Assembly: GCA_028382005.1 (NCBI GenBank)
Contig: JAOESH010000010.1
Coordinates: 1 to 60,564, forward strand
Direction: 5' to 3'
Length of the DNA stretch: 60,564 nt
Origin: Pseudomonadota bacterium
GTDB taxonomy: Bacteria > Pseudomonadota > Alphaproteobacteria > Puniceispirillales > Marisalimonadaceae
The position numbers and the translations under genes are program-made. Below are positions 52,614 to 60,564 of this stretch, one piece after another (the first letter of the stretch is position 1; each line of letters starts with the position of its first letter). The notes beneath the pieces are model-generated. The model had not been told where the DNA came from, did no database searches, and worked only from the letters and a program-made list of their open reading frames with translations.

Positions 52614-52628
52614 ATAAAAATTCTAAAC

Positions 52629-54635
52629 ATGATCCAAAAAAAAATAAAAAAGTTATTAATTGCAAACCGAGGTGAAATTGCCTGTAAAATAATAAAATGC
52701 GCAAAAAAATTAAATATTCCAACATTAGCAATCTACTCAGATGTGGACATACAAAGTTTGCATTGCGAATTAGCTGACGAAGCAGTAAATATCCCAGGTT
52801 TTTCAGTTTCTGATACCTATATGAACAGTGAAGCAATAATAAAAATTGCTAAGAAACATGAAGCTAACGCTATACATCCTGGTTATGGATTATTATCTGA
52901 AAATGCAGATTTTGTTAGAAGTGTTGAACAAAATAAATTGATATTTGTTGGTCCATCAAGTGATATTGTCAAAAAAATGGGTGAAAAAGATAAAGCTAAA
53001 ATATTAATGCAAAAAGCAGGCTTACCAGTTGTTCCCGGCTATCACGGTAGTAATCAGCAAATAAATTATCTTATAAAGAAAGCAGATCAAATTGGATATC
53101 CATTATTAATCAAAGCCAGATCAGGTGGTGGTGGCAGAGGAATGAGAATAGCAAATAATAAAAATTATTTCCCTTCTGCATTTGAAGAAGCTTCAAATGA
53201 AGCAAAAACAAATTTTAAAGATAAAAGCTGTCTACTTGAGAAATATATTCCAATGGCTAGACACATAGAAATTCAAATCTTTGCTGATAAATTTGGGAAC
53301 GTAATTCATTTGTTTGACAGGGATTGTTCATTACAAAGAAGGCAGCAAAAAGTTATTGAAGAAGCGCCATCTCCTCATCTTAGTGATGAGATAAGACAAT
53401 TTCTTGGTGAGCTATCTGTTAAAGCTACTAAATTCATCAAGTATGAAGGAGCTGGAACAATAGAGTTCATTGCTGACATTCAAAATGGCCTTGATATAAA
53501 TAAAATATATTTTATGGAAATGAATACTCGTATTCAAGTTGAACATCCTGTTACTGAAGCAATTACTTCAACTAACTTAATCGCTTGGCAACTTGAAATA
53601 GCTAATGGCCTTCAACTCCCAGTATTACAAGAAAATCTTAATATAAATGGATGGGCTGTAGAAGCACGATTATATGCAGAGAATATTGATAACAATTTCG
53701 CACCACAAAGTGGAACTATACATCACTTAAATTTCCCTGACGAAATAAAGTATCCAAATTGTAAAATTGAAACAGGGATAAGAAATGGAGACTATATAAG
53801 CCCATTTTATGATCCTATGATTGCAAAAATTATATCTCACGGAGATAATAGGAATCAAGCAATAGAGTACTTAAAGAATTATTTATCAGAAATAGAAATA
53901 GCAGGCATAAAGACAAACTTAGATTTATTAATAAAATTACTTAAATACGAAGACTTTAAATTTGGGAAGGTTAATACTAAGCTAATAGAAAGTAACATTG
54001 ATCACTTTAAGCATTTAGTTGATAACAATTTTATTGCTCTGGCTGCAGTTGCTATATTTATAGAATTAAAAAATATTAATAATCAAAGTATCTTTGAATG
54101 GTATATGTGGAACCCAACCGTTTACCCTCTGAACCTAATAATAAGTGAAAAGAAAGTTTTATTTAAAATTACCTACCATCAACATGATGAAATTGAGGTA
54201 AAATTTCGTAATCAAACATTTTTTTTCAAATCAATAATTAAAGGTGAAATTAACATAAAATGTAATGAGGAAAATAAAAGTTTAAACTTAAATTTTCAAT
54301 CAACAAAAAACTTAAAAAACCATGATAAAACTTTCACTTTTTTTAGTAAGCAAGATACATTTGAAATTATAAATCCAAACCTCTTACAGTCTAAAGATAC
54401 TCAAAACAATAATTATGAAGATAGTATTATTGCCCCAATGCACGGAGTGATTAAGTTTAAAAAAATTAAAACTAATTTAAAAGTCAAAAAAGGTGATGTT
54501 CTTTTCATTCTAGAAGCAATGAAAATGGAGTTTTCACTCACTGCTCCTAGAGATGGTGTTATTGAGAAGATATTCATTGTTGATGGAGAACAGGTATCTG
54601 AAAAACTAACTCTTTTAAGATTAAAAAACGATTAA
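52629..54635 (+). CDS. mccA: Methylcrotonyl-CoA carboxylase, alpha (biotin) subunit
   Basis: 668 residues: biotin carboxylase domain (KLLIANRGEIACKIIKCAKK, IHPGYGLLSENADF, ATP-grasp GGGGRGMRI, YFMEMNTRIQVEHPVTEAIT), a less conserved linker at about 450-580, and a biotinyl domain with EAMKMEF whose Lys (about residue 632) carries biotin. The linker is AT-rich and unusually Lys/Asn-rich. It carboxylates biotin with bicarbonate and ATP; works with mccB. It ends 16 bases before hmgL. Confidence 0.94.
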   Translation: MIQKKIKKLLIANRGEIACKIIKCAKKLNIPTLAIYSDVDIQSLHCELADEAVNIPGFSVSDTYMNSEAIIKIAKKHEANAIHPGYGLLSENADFVRSVEQNKLIFVGPSSDIVKKMGEKDKAKILMQKAGLPVVPGYHGSNQQINYLIKKADQIGYPLLIKARSGGGGRGMRIANNKNYFPSAFEEASNEAKTNFKDKSCLLEKYIPMARHIEIQIFADKFGNVIHLFDRDCSLQRRQQKVIEEAPSPHLSDEIRQFLGELSVKATKFIKYEGAGTIEFIADIQNGLDINKIYFMEMNTRIQVEHPVTEAITSTNLIAWQLEIANGLQLPVLQENLNINGWAVEARLYAENIDNNFAPQSGTIHHLNFPDEIKYPNCKIETGIRNGDYISPFYDPMIAKIISHGDNRNQAIEYLKNYLSEIEIAGIKTNLDLLIKLLKYEDFKFGKVNTKLIESNIDHFKHLVDNNFIALAAVAIFIELKNINNQSIFEWYMWNPTVYPLNLIISEKKVLFKITYHQHDEIEVKFRNQTFFFKSIIKGEINIKCNEENKSLNLNFQSTKNLKNHDKTFTFFSKQDTFEIINPNLLQSKDTQNNNYEDSIIAPMHGVIKFKKIKTNLKVKKGDVLFILEAMKMEFSLTAPRDGVIEKIFIVDGEQVSEKLTLLRLKND

Positions 54636-54651
54636 ATCATAAAGGATATAT

Positions 54652-55518
54652 ATGAATAATTTTATAAACATTTTTGAAATGAGTCCAAGAGATGGCTTGC
54701 AAAATGAAAAGAATTTCATAGCAACAAACGATAAAATTAAATTTATAAACAAATTATCTTTATGTGGTTTCAGAAAAATTGAGACGTCAAGCTTTGTAAG
54801 TGCACGGTGGGTGCCTCAACTAGCTGATGCTTCGGAAGTATTTATGGGTATCAAAAGAAATGAAAATGTTAAGTATACAGCATTGACCCCTAATGAAATT
54901 GGATTAGATAATGCGTTAAAAGTAAATGTAGATGAAATAGCCGTTTTTGCTGCAGCTTCAGAAACATTTAGTATAAAAAATATTAATTGTGATATTGAGA
55001 GCAGTATCTTGAGATTTGAGCCAGTTATTAATAAAGCTTTAAAAAATAAAATTCCAGTTCGAGGATATATAAGTTGTGTTGCTCACTGTCCATATGAAGG
55101 AAATGTTGATCCTAAAATAGTTAGTCAAATTGCTGAAAAGCTAGTAAATATGGGATGCTATGAGGTTTCATTAGGAGATACAACAGGAAAAGGAAGTCCT
55201 GACCACACACTTAAAATACTAGAAGAATGTTTAAATGTCTTAACACCAGACAAATTAGCTGGGCATTTTCATGATACTTTTAAAAATGCTCTAAAGAATA
55301 TTGAGGTTTGTATAGACAATGGAATTAAGACCTTCGACTCTTCCGTAGGTGGGTTGGGTGGATGCCCATACTCACCAGGTGCTGAGGGAAATGTTGATAC
55401 TGAAAAAGTTAATCAACTATTATTATTAAAAGGCTATCAAACTAATCTAGATATACAAAAAATAAATGAGTGTTCCAAAATAGCTTTAAAACTTAAAAAG
55501 GATGGAACCTATGATTAG
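54652..55518 (+). CDS. hmgL: Hydroxymethylglutaryl-CoA lyase
   Basis: 288 residues: FEMSPRDGLQNEKNFIATND (residues 8-27), ETSSFVSARWVPQLADASEV, GYISCVAHCPYEG, LGDTTGKGSPDH, GHFHDTFKNALKN and the catalytic-Cys loop VGGLGGCPYSPGAEGNVDTE. It splits HMG-CoA to acetyl-CoA and acetoacetate, the last leucine step. Its stop lies inside the next gene (8-base overlap), so the two are translationally coupled. Confidence 0.94.
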   Translation: MNNFINIFEMSPRDGLQNEKNFIATNDKIKFINKLSLCGFRKIETSSFVSARWVPQLADASEVFMGIKRNENVKYTALTPNEIGLDNALKVNVDEIAVFAAASETFSIKNINCDIESSILRFEPVINKALKNKIPVRGYISCVAHCPYEGNVDPKIVSQIAEKLVNMGCYEVSLGDTTGKGSPDHTLKILEECLNVLTPDKLAGHFHDTFKNALKNIEVCIDNGIKTFDSSVGGLGGCPYSPGAEGNVDTEKVNQLLLLKGYQTNLDIQKINECSKIALKLKKDGTYD

Positions 55519-56317
55519 TCATGATATTCAGTATAAAACTATAATTGTAAAAAAACATAAAGATGGTTGTACTGAGATTATTTTAAATCAACCAGAAAAA
55601 CATAATGCTTTATCTCCTCTGATGATAGAAGAATTGAATGATATTTTTGATAAAATAGGAGAAGATAAAAATACAAAAATTGTAATTATCTCAGCAATTG
55701 GAAAATCATTTTGTGCAGGTGGTGATCTAGATTGGATGAAAAATCAAATAAATTCTGATAGAAAAACACGTATTAAAGAAGCCTCTAAATTAGCGAGAAT
55801 ACTATATAAAATGTATAACTGTACTAAACCACTAATTGCAAAAGTTGAAGGAAATGCTTTTGGAGGTGGAATCGGTATAATATCAGTTTGTGATATTGTT
55901 ATTGCAACTGACAATATTAAGATGGCTCTTACAGAGACAAAATTAGGACTAATTCCTGCAACTATAAGTCCTTATGTTATGTCAAAAATAGGATCTAATA
56001 TTTCTATAGAATTATTTACAAGTGCCCGAATTTTTACTCCACAAGAAGGAAAAAATTATGGATTAATAAAATCTTTTGTTAAAAAAAATGAAATTGAAAA
56101 CGAGATAAAAAAAGAAATTGATCTATTTTATTTTAATGCACCTGGTGCTATTTGTGCGTCTAAAAAACTAGTTAGAGATTTATCAGTTAAAATTGACGAA
56201 ACTACAATTAATTTTACAATAGAAGTGCTTGCAGACGTATGGGAAAACCCTGAAGCTATTGAGGGTATTAATGCATTCTTTGATAAAAGAAAACCAAATT
56301 GGATTAAGGAGAACTAA
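55511..56317 (+). CDS. liuC: Methylglutaconyl-CoA hydratase (enoyl-CoA hydratase/isomerase family)
   Basis: 268 residues from the ATG at 55511, which has AAGGA eight bases before; the ATG at 55502 is too close to the same signal. Crotonase marks: LNQPEKHNALSPLMIEELND, the oxyanion hole SFCAGGDLDWMKNQ and EGNAFGGGIGIISVCDIVIA with the acidic ALTETKLGLIPATISPYV (Glu). It hydrates 3-methylglutaconyl-CoA to HMG-CoA. The operon order (hydratase after lyase) is usual. The peroxidase-like gene begins at the next base. Confidence 0.9.
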   Translation: MISHDIQYKTIIVKKHKDGCTEIILNQPEKHNALSPLMIEELNDIFDKIGEDKNTKIVIISAIGKSFCAGGDLDWMKNQINSDRKTRIKEASKLARILYKMYNCTKPLIAKVEGNAFGGGIGIISVCDIVIATDNIKMALTETKLGLIPATISPYVMSKIGSNISIELFTSARIFTPQEGKNYGLIKSFVKKNEIENEIKKEIDLFYFNAPGAICASKKLVRDLSVKIDETTINFTIEVLADVWENPEAIEGINAFFDKRKPNWIKEN

Positions 56318-56914
56318 ATGCAAGAAATAAAAAAACAAGGTCAAAACCAAAACTTAACAAAACTCAATCTTGATTATTCAGGTACAAAAGATGGTGAAGA
56401 TCAAGCTCAAAGTTATCTGAATATGGTAGATGAAAAAATTGGATTTGTTCCAAATGTTTTGACTGCATTTGCCAAATTTCCAAAACAATTTGAAGGTTTT
56501 ACCAAACTTTATAATGCTCTAATGCTTGGAGAATCTGGTTTGTCAAAATTAGAAAGAGAAATGATTGCAGTCACAGTTTCGTCCGAGAACCATTGTTACT
56601 ATTGCTTAGTTGCTCATGGTTCTGCAGTAAGAGAACTTTCAAATGACCCTCAATTAGGAGAGAGGATAACTGCAAATTTTCGTTCAGCAGACTTACCAAG
56701 CAAGCAAGAAAAGCTACTTGAATTTGCAAAAAAACTAACACGTGACCCGTCAGAGATTAAAGAAAAAGATAGAGCTGAACTTAGAGAAGTTGGCTACTCG
56801 GACAGAGATATTTGGGACATAAGTGCTATCGTTGGATTATTTAATATGACAAACAGATTAGCTTCAGCAACTGAAATGGAGCCTAATAACAACTATCATA
56901 ATTTAGCAAGATGA
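56318..56914 (+). CDS. AhpD-like (carboxymuconolactone decarboxylase family) peroxidase-related protein
   Basis: 198 residues. The active-site CxxC is in SSENHCYYCLVAHGSAVREL (about 88-107), with Glu and His placed as in AhpD-type proteins; the long form with GFVPNVLTAFAKFPKQFEGF before it is typical of the 'peroxidase-related enzyme' branch. It starts directly after the hydratase with AAGGAG before the ATG, so it is part of the leucine operon. It probably handles peroxides or redox of a thiol partner. A direct role in leucine breakdown is not known to me. Confidence 0.85.
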   Translation: MQEIKKQGQNQNLTKLNLDYSGTKDGEDQAQSYLNMVDEKIGFVPNVLTAFAKFPKQFEGFTKLYNALMLGESGLSKLEREMIAVTVSSENHCYYCLVAHGSAVRELSNDPQLGERITANFRSADLPSKQEKLLEFAKKLTRDPSEIKEKDRAELREVGYSDRDIWDISAIVGLFNMTNRLASATEMEPNNNYHNLAR

Positions 56915-56919
56915 TTTGA

Positions 56920-58086
56920 ATGTCATTTAACTATAACGAAACACAATTATCTATCATTGATTCTGTTCAAAATATTATGAAAAATTTTGATGATGATTAC
57001 TGGCTTGATTGCGATCAAAAAAGTAAATTCCCTCATAAATTTTACGATGAAATAGCTAATGGTGGATGGCTAGGTATTTGTATGCCAAAAGAATTTGGCG
57101 GCACCGCATTAGGTCTTGCTGATGCTTCAATTTTTATGCAAAAAATAGCTGAAACAGGAGGAGGAATGGCTGCTGCATCTTCTATTCATATTAATATATT
57201 TGGACCACATCCTATAGTCGTTCATGGCAACGATAAGCAAAAAAACAAATGGCTTCCTTCACTAATTACTGGAAAAGAAAAAACGTGTTTTGGGGTTACC
57301 GAACCTGATGCAGGTTTAGACACGGGTAAATTAAAAACATTCGCAAAGAAAATTAATAATGGATACCTTATCAATGGCCAAAAAATATGGACGTCAACAG
57401 CACAAATTGCTGATAAGATTCTACTACTAGCTCGTACCACACCCATTGAAGAATGCAAAAAAAATACAGATGGACTTACGTTATTTTATACAAAACTAGA
57501 TAGAAAGAGGATTGAAGTTAAAGAAATTCCTAAGATGGGCCGATCTGCTGTAGATAGCAACCAAATATTTATTGATAATCTGGAAGTTGACGAATTTAAT
57601 AGAATTGGTCAAGAGGGTAAAGGTTTTAGATATATATTAGATAGTTTAAACCCAGAAAGAATTTTGATTGCAGCAGAAGCATTAGGGATAGGAAAAAATG
57701 CCCTTGCTAGAGCTGTTAAATATGCGGGCGACAGAGTTGTATTTGGTAGACAGATTGGACAAAATCAGAGTATTCAACACCCGTTAGCAGAAAACTGGAT
57801 AGAATTAGAAGCTGCAGAATTATTAATTGCTAAAGCAGCCTATCAATATGATAATGGAGAAAACTCAGGTGGCATGGCAAATGCTGCCAAATTTTTTGCA
57901 GCTGAAGCAGGGTTCAAAGCCGCAACGCAAGCTGTTATAACTCTTGGCGGAATGGGGTATGCAAAGGAATATCATGTAGAACGACTGTTAAGAGAATCTT
58001 TAATTCCAAAATTAGCCCCAGTAAGTGCTCAAATGATTTTAAATTATATTTCAGAACGTGTACTAGGATTACCTAAATCATATTAA
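56920..58086 (+). CDS. Acyl-CoA dehydrogenase (second in the operon), non-standard C-terminal site
   Basis: 388 residues, with ACD blocks FGVTEPDAGLDTG, WTSTAQIADKILLLARTT, FGRQIGQNQSIQHPLAENWI and LGGMGYAKEYHVERLLRESL. The usual C-terminal catalytic Glu (E-G-T-x-x-I) is replaced: the segment reads IPKLAPVSAQMILNYI. A Glu at the other known position, in NPERILIAAEALGIG (about residue 247), lines up with that of IVD and could take over. Substrate unknown; perhaps a branched acyl-CoA. Five bases separate it from the AhpD-like gene, and the CoA-transferase follows after 16 bases. Confidence 0.85.
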   Translation: MSFNYNETQLSIIDSVQNIMKNFDDDYWLDCDQKSKFPHKFYDEIANGGWLGICMPKEFGGTALGLADASIFMQKIAETGGGMAAASSIHINIFGPHPIVVHGNDKQKNKWLPSLITGKEKTCFGVTEPDAGLDTGKLKTFAKKINNGYLINGQKIWTSTAQIADKILLLARTTPIEECKKNTDGLTLFYTKLDRKRIEVKEIPKMGRSAVDSNQIFIDNLEVDEFNRIGQEGKGFRYILDSLNPERILIAAEALGIGKNALARAVKYAGDRVVFGRQIGQNQSIQHPLAENWIELEAAELLIAKAAYQYDNGENSGGMANAAKFFAAEAGFKAATQAVITLGGMGYAKEYHVERLLRESLIPKLAPVSAQMILNYISERVLGLPKSY

Positions 58087-58102
58087 TTTTTAAAGTGAGA
58101 AA

Positions 58103-59314
58103 ATGACAGATCAAAAAAATATCATATCATATGCTCTAGATGGCATTAAAATTTTAGACCTAACCAGAGTTCTTGGAGGACCTTACTGCACACAAATTCT
58201 TGCTGATCATGGAGCTGAAGTTATAAAAGTTGAATCTAAAATTGGCGATGAGGTTAGAGGTTGGGGTCCCCCTTTTATTAATGAAATGGCTTCATATTTT
58301 ATAAATGTAAATAGAAATAAAAAATCTATTGCTATTGATTTAACTAAACAAAGTGGCAAGAACTTAATTTTAGAACTTCTCAAAGCTTCTGATATTGTAA
58401 TTGAAAACTTTAAAACCGGTACCATGGAAAAATGGGGATTGGGTTATGAAGATGTTTTAAAGAAGAAATTTCCAAAATTAATTCACTGCCGAATATCTGG
58501 CTTTGGAGCAAAAGGTCCTCTTGGAGGGGCTCCAGGTTACGATGCTATTGTTCAGGCAATGACAGGAATGATGTCTATAAACGGACATGCTGACGGTGGC
58601 GACGTTAGGGTCGGTGCTCCTGTGGTTGATATGGGAACAGGTCTATATGCTACAATAGGAATTTTAATGGCGATCCAAGAAAGAAATAAATCTGGACTAG
58701 GTCAGTTTTTAGATATGTCTCTTTATGACTCAGCTTTAGCATTAATGCATCCCCATACTGGTAACTACTTTCTATCAAACAAACCGGGTAAAGCTACTGG
58801 AAATGCTCATCCAAATATTGCTCCCTATGATAAATTTCAGACAGCTACTAATGAGATTTTTATGGGTATTGGAAATGACGCAGGATTTGCTAGACTATGC
58901 AAAGCACTTAATTTAGATCAACTTATAACAGATGAACGATTCCTTTCAAATGGAGACAGAGTTGAAAATAGGATAGCTTTAACTAAATATCTAGAAGATG
59001 CACTGAGTGTTGTAGATGGTGTTGAATTTTCTGAAAAATTATTAGCTGCAGGTATACCCGCAGGACCTGTAAGAAATATTGAAGAAGCTATTAATCATCC
59101 CCAAACACATGAAAGAAAAATGACTATTAGTAAAGATGAGTATAAGGGCGTTTCTTCACCTATCAAATTTAGTAGATCTCAGTCTGTTGGAGTAAAACAT
59201 AAACCTCCTTTTATAGGCCAGCATACTAAAGAAATTTTGAAAGAAGCTGGGTATAGTGAAGAAGCTATAAATAAGCTCTTATCAGACGAGATAATTTTTC
59301 AAAATCAATCTTAA
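58103..59314 (+). CDS. CaiB/BaiF (class III) CoA-transferase
   Basis: 403 residues: GIKILDLTRVLGGPYCTQIL (residues about 14-33), HGAEVIKVESKIGDEVRGWG, NRNKKSIAIDLT, SDIVIENFKTGTMEKWGLGY, GAPVVDMGTGLYATIGILMA and PAGPVRNIEEAINHPQ. The catalytic Asp is the one in VVDMGTG. It transfers CoA from a donor such as succinyl-CoA to a carboxylic acid. As the last gene of the leucine operon it may activate the acid oxidised by the neighbouring dehydrogenase; that pairing is inferred. It ends two bases from the convergent aroE. Confidence 0.92.
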   Translation: MTDQKNIISYALDGIKILDLTRVLGGPYCTQILADHGAEVIKVESKIGDEVRGWGPPFINEMASYFINVNRNKKSIAIDLTKQSGKNLILELLKASDIVIENFKTGTMEKWGLGYEDVLKKKFPKLIHCRISGFGAKGPLGGAPGYDAIVQAMTGMMSINGHADGGDVRVGAPVVDMGTGLYATIGILMAIQERNKSGLGQFLDMSLYDSALALMHPHTGNYFLSNKPGKATGNAHPNIAPYDKFQTATNEIFMGIGNDAGFARLCKALNLDQLITDERFLSNGDRVENRIALTKYLEDALSVVDGVEFSEKLLAAGIPAGPVRNIEEAINHPQTHERKMTISKDEYKGVSSPIKFSRSQSVGVKHKPPFIGQHTKEILKEAGYSEEAINKLLSDEIIFQNQS

Positions 59315-59316
59315 TA

Positions 59317-60168
59317 TTAATTAAAAAGCACTTTAAAATAATGTTGTCTTAAAAAATGCATTTGCTTTGATATTTGATTTTTATCAACTCTCTCTTCACA
59401 AAATAATAAAAAAGAATCTAAGGCTTGGAAGATAAAAAGATCTATTCCAGAAATTATCTTAGCACCTACTTGTTCACCTTTTTTTAATAAATCTGTTTTT
59501 GCAGGGGTATAGACTACGTCAAATATCCAGTGGTGATTACTTGGTATTAATTCACCTAAAGGACAACCTGGAAAATCGTAGTGACCAACAGGTGTACAAT
59601 TAACTATACCTTGAACTTCAGATATTATTTTTTCTAATTGTTTACAATTAATTAGAGCACAATTTATCTCAAATAATTCTAAGTCTTTTATTAAACTTTT
59701 CCCTTTAAATTCGTCTTTTTCATATAAATAAATATGCTCTACATCTAGTGATCCTAATGCAAATGTGATTGCTCTTCCAACACCTCCTCCACCTAATACT
59801 AGTATTTTTTTAGGTTTATTTTTTTTAAAATGAAATTCGTAGCTTTTTAAAAAACCAGTATAGTCAGTATTTTCTGCAATAATATTTTCTTTAAAAATTA
59901 AAGTATTGGAGGATTTTACATTTAATGAGCTTTGATTAATTAAATCTGCGTACTTGATCGACTCTTCTTTAAATGGAAAAGTAATGTTCACTCCTGTAAA
60001 ACCTGTGTTTTTTAATTTTAGCAATTGATCTGAAAAGTCAATTTTATTATTATCTTTCAAGTCAAATATCTGGTAGCTGAGAGGAATATTAAATAAGTTT
60101 CCAAGTCGTTTATGTATATCAGGTGCCTTGGATGATTGTATATTTTTTCCTATTAACCCGAGTTTCAT
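59317..60168 (-). CDS. aroE: Shikimate dehydrogenase
   Basis: 283 residues: KLGLIGKNIQSSKAPDIHKR (residues 2-21, shikimate-binding Ser), GVNITFPFKEESIKYAD (catalytic Lys), ENTDYTGFLKSYEF (Asn-Thr-Asp) and a Rossmann start LVLGGGGVGRAITFALG, with GIDLFIFQALDSFLLF near the end. The form with NTDYTGF, not NTDGxGF, belongs to the quinate/shikimate dehydrogenase branch and is common in proteobacteria. It reduces dehydroshikimate for aromatic amino acids. It lies three bases after the DUF3108 gene on the minus strand. Confidence 0.88.
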   Translation of the reverse strand: MKLGLIGKNIQSSKAPDIHKRLGNLFNIPLSYQIFDLKDNNKIDFSDQLLKLKNTGFTGVNITFPFKEESIKYADLINQSSLNVKSSNTLIFKENIIAENTDYTGFLKSYEFHFKKNKPKKILVLGGGGVGRAITFALGSLDVEHIYLYEKDEFKGKSLIKDLELFEINCALINCKQLEKIISEVQGIVNCTPVGHYDFPGCPLGELIPSNHHWIFDVVYTPAKTDLLKKGEQVGAKIISGIDLFIFQALDSFLLFCEERVDKNQISKQMHFLRQHYFKVLFN

Positions 60169-60171
60169 AGC

Positions 60172-60564
60172 CTAGATATTATTGCTTATAAGACGCACAA
60201 CTACTGTCCCAAACCACCTATCTAAGTTTACCCTGACTGGAAATAATAATCCAGAAGCTGTTGTTCCAAAATATAGTTTAAAATCACTAAATTTATCTTC
60301 TTCTGGTTTCCATTTAGATTTTAAACGATGCCCTCCTAAAGGTAACATTTTAACACCACATATTGTTACATTTCCACTAAATGATTTAGGTCTATCATTT
60401 TTTAATATATCTTTACCTAAACTTTTGACTTGTAAATCATACCTTCTCCTACCGTCAAAAATTTTAAAGTTTTGATCACAGTTTTTTTTATTTTTAATAT
60501 TTTTAATCATATTAATAATAGCTGTTAAAGGATCCATAACATAATTAAGACTAGACATGTCAAT
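60172..60564 (-). CDS. DUF3108-domain protein, truncated by the window edge
   Basis: The C-terminal 130 residues or so of a protein whose open frame runs off the right end. Conserved pieces are NYVMDPLTAIINMI, KIFDGRRRYDLQVKSL, GGHRLKSKWKPEEDKF and a closing VNLDRWFGTVVVRLIS, typical of the DUF3108 family of exported proteins (usually about 230-250 residues). The Met at 60558 is in frame but is probably internal, since the frame stays open beyond it. Function unknown; the family is often predicted periplasmic. Confidence 0.7.
   Translation of the reverse strand: MDMSSLNYVMDPLTAIINMIKNIKNKKNCDQNFKIFDGRRRYDLQVKSLGKDILKNDRPKSFSGNVTICGVKMLPLGGHRLKSKWKPEEDKFSDFKLYFGTTASGLLFPVRVNLDRWFGTVVVRLISNNI

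Overview
The window is a 60.6 kb stretch of a very AT-rich bacterial chromosome. The AT bias, the short intergenic gaps in the right half and the gene content suggest a pelagic alphaproteobacterium of the streamlined type: an alphaproteobacterial-looking GlnE domain, a full leucine catabolic operon, an AmtB/Gdh nitrogen block, and marine-type polysaccharide and integrase genes. I cannot name the lineage; HIMB59-, AEGEAN-169- or SAR11-like groups are only candidates. The left 35 kb is accessory and the right 25 kb is ordinary core metabolism.

Left region, 1-23.1 kb: a surface glycan locus with mixed strands, wide gaps and many gene relics. It holds a nonulosonic (sialic-type) acid set (neuB, neuC, neuA) with a WbqC-family protein, a PIG-L deacetylase, methyltransferases and putative glycosyltransferases. 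Next comes a tight minus-strand operon of the 'sporadic carbohydrate cluster' type: SDR, 2OG-Fe(II) oxygenase, LIC12192-like protein, SDR, methyltransferase and WbuC cupin. A fucose/dideoxysugar block follows: GDP-fucose synthase-like enzyme, a DegT-family PLP enzyme with the His-His active site of 3-dehydratases, and a GT11 fucosyltransferase. Relics of manC, an FkbM methyltransferase, an SDR, an acetyltransferase and a tyrosine integrase show repeated gain and loss.

Middle region, 23.2-35.3 kb: the most unusual part. An intact tRNA-Arg(CCU) gene lies at 34979-35055. Its 3' flank plus 3' half is repeated at about 32.0 kb and 23.8 kb, and a 5' half-tRNA lies at 35.24 kb. Between the copies are two cargo segments: (1) a radical SAM protein, SDR, polyprenyl-type GT2, a split membrane protein and a membrane-anchored PQQ-type sugar dehydrogenase; (2) a secreted 654-aa protein. 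Two fragments of serine recombinase genes sit beside the tRNA copies. A pair of about 200-bp repeats with conserved stems and a perfect 15-bp palindrome lie in the gaps. I read this as stepwise (accretive) integration at a tRNA gene, probably by serine-recombinase elements that have since decayed.

Right region, 35.4-60.6 kb: a minus-strand carbon block (fbp, tkt, pgk, gap, rpe, gph) has the look of a Calvin-type cluster but no RuBisCO or phosphoribulokinase in view, so it more likely serves gluconeogenesis and the pentose phosphate pathway. It is followed by a PaiB-like flavoprotein and a pirin, then glnE (a half-length, single-domain form), amtB and gdh for nitrogen assimilation, and a TerB-domain protein. 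The leucine degradation operon (ivd, mccB, mccA, hmgL, methylglutaconyl-CoA hydratase) continues into an AhpD-like protein, a second acyl-CoA dehydrogenase and a CaiB-type CoA-transferase. aroE and a truncated DUF3108 protein end the window.
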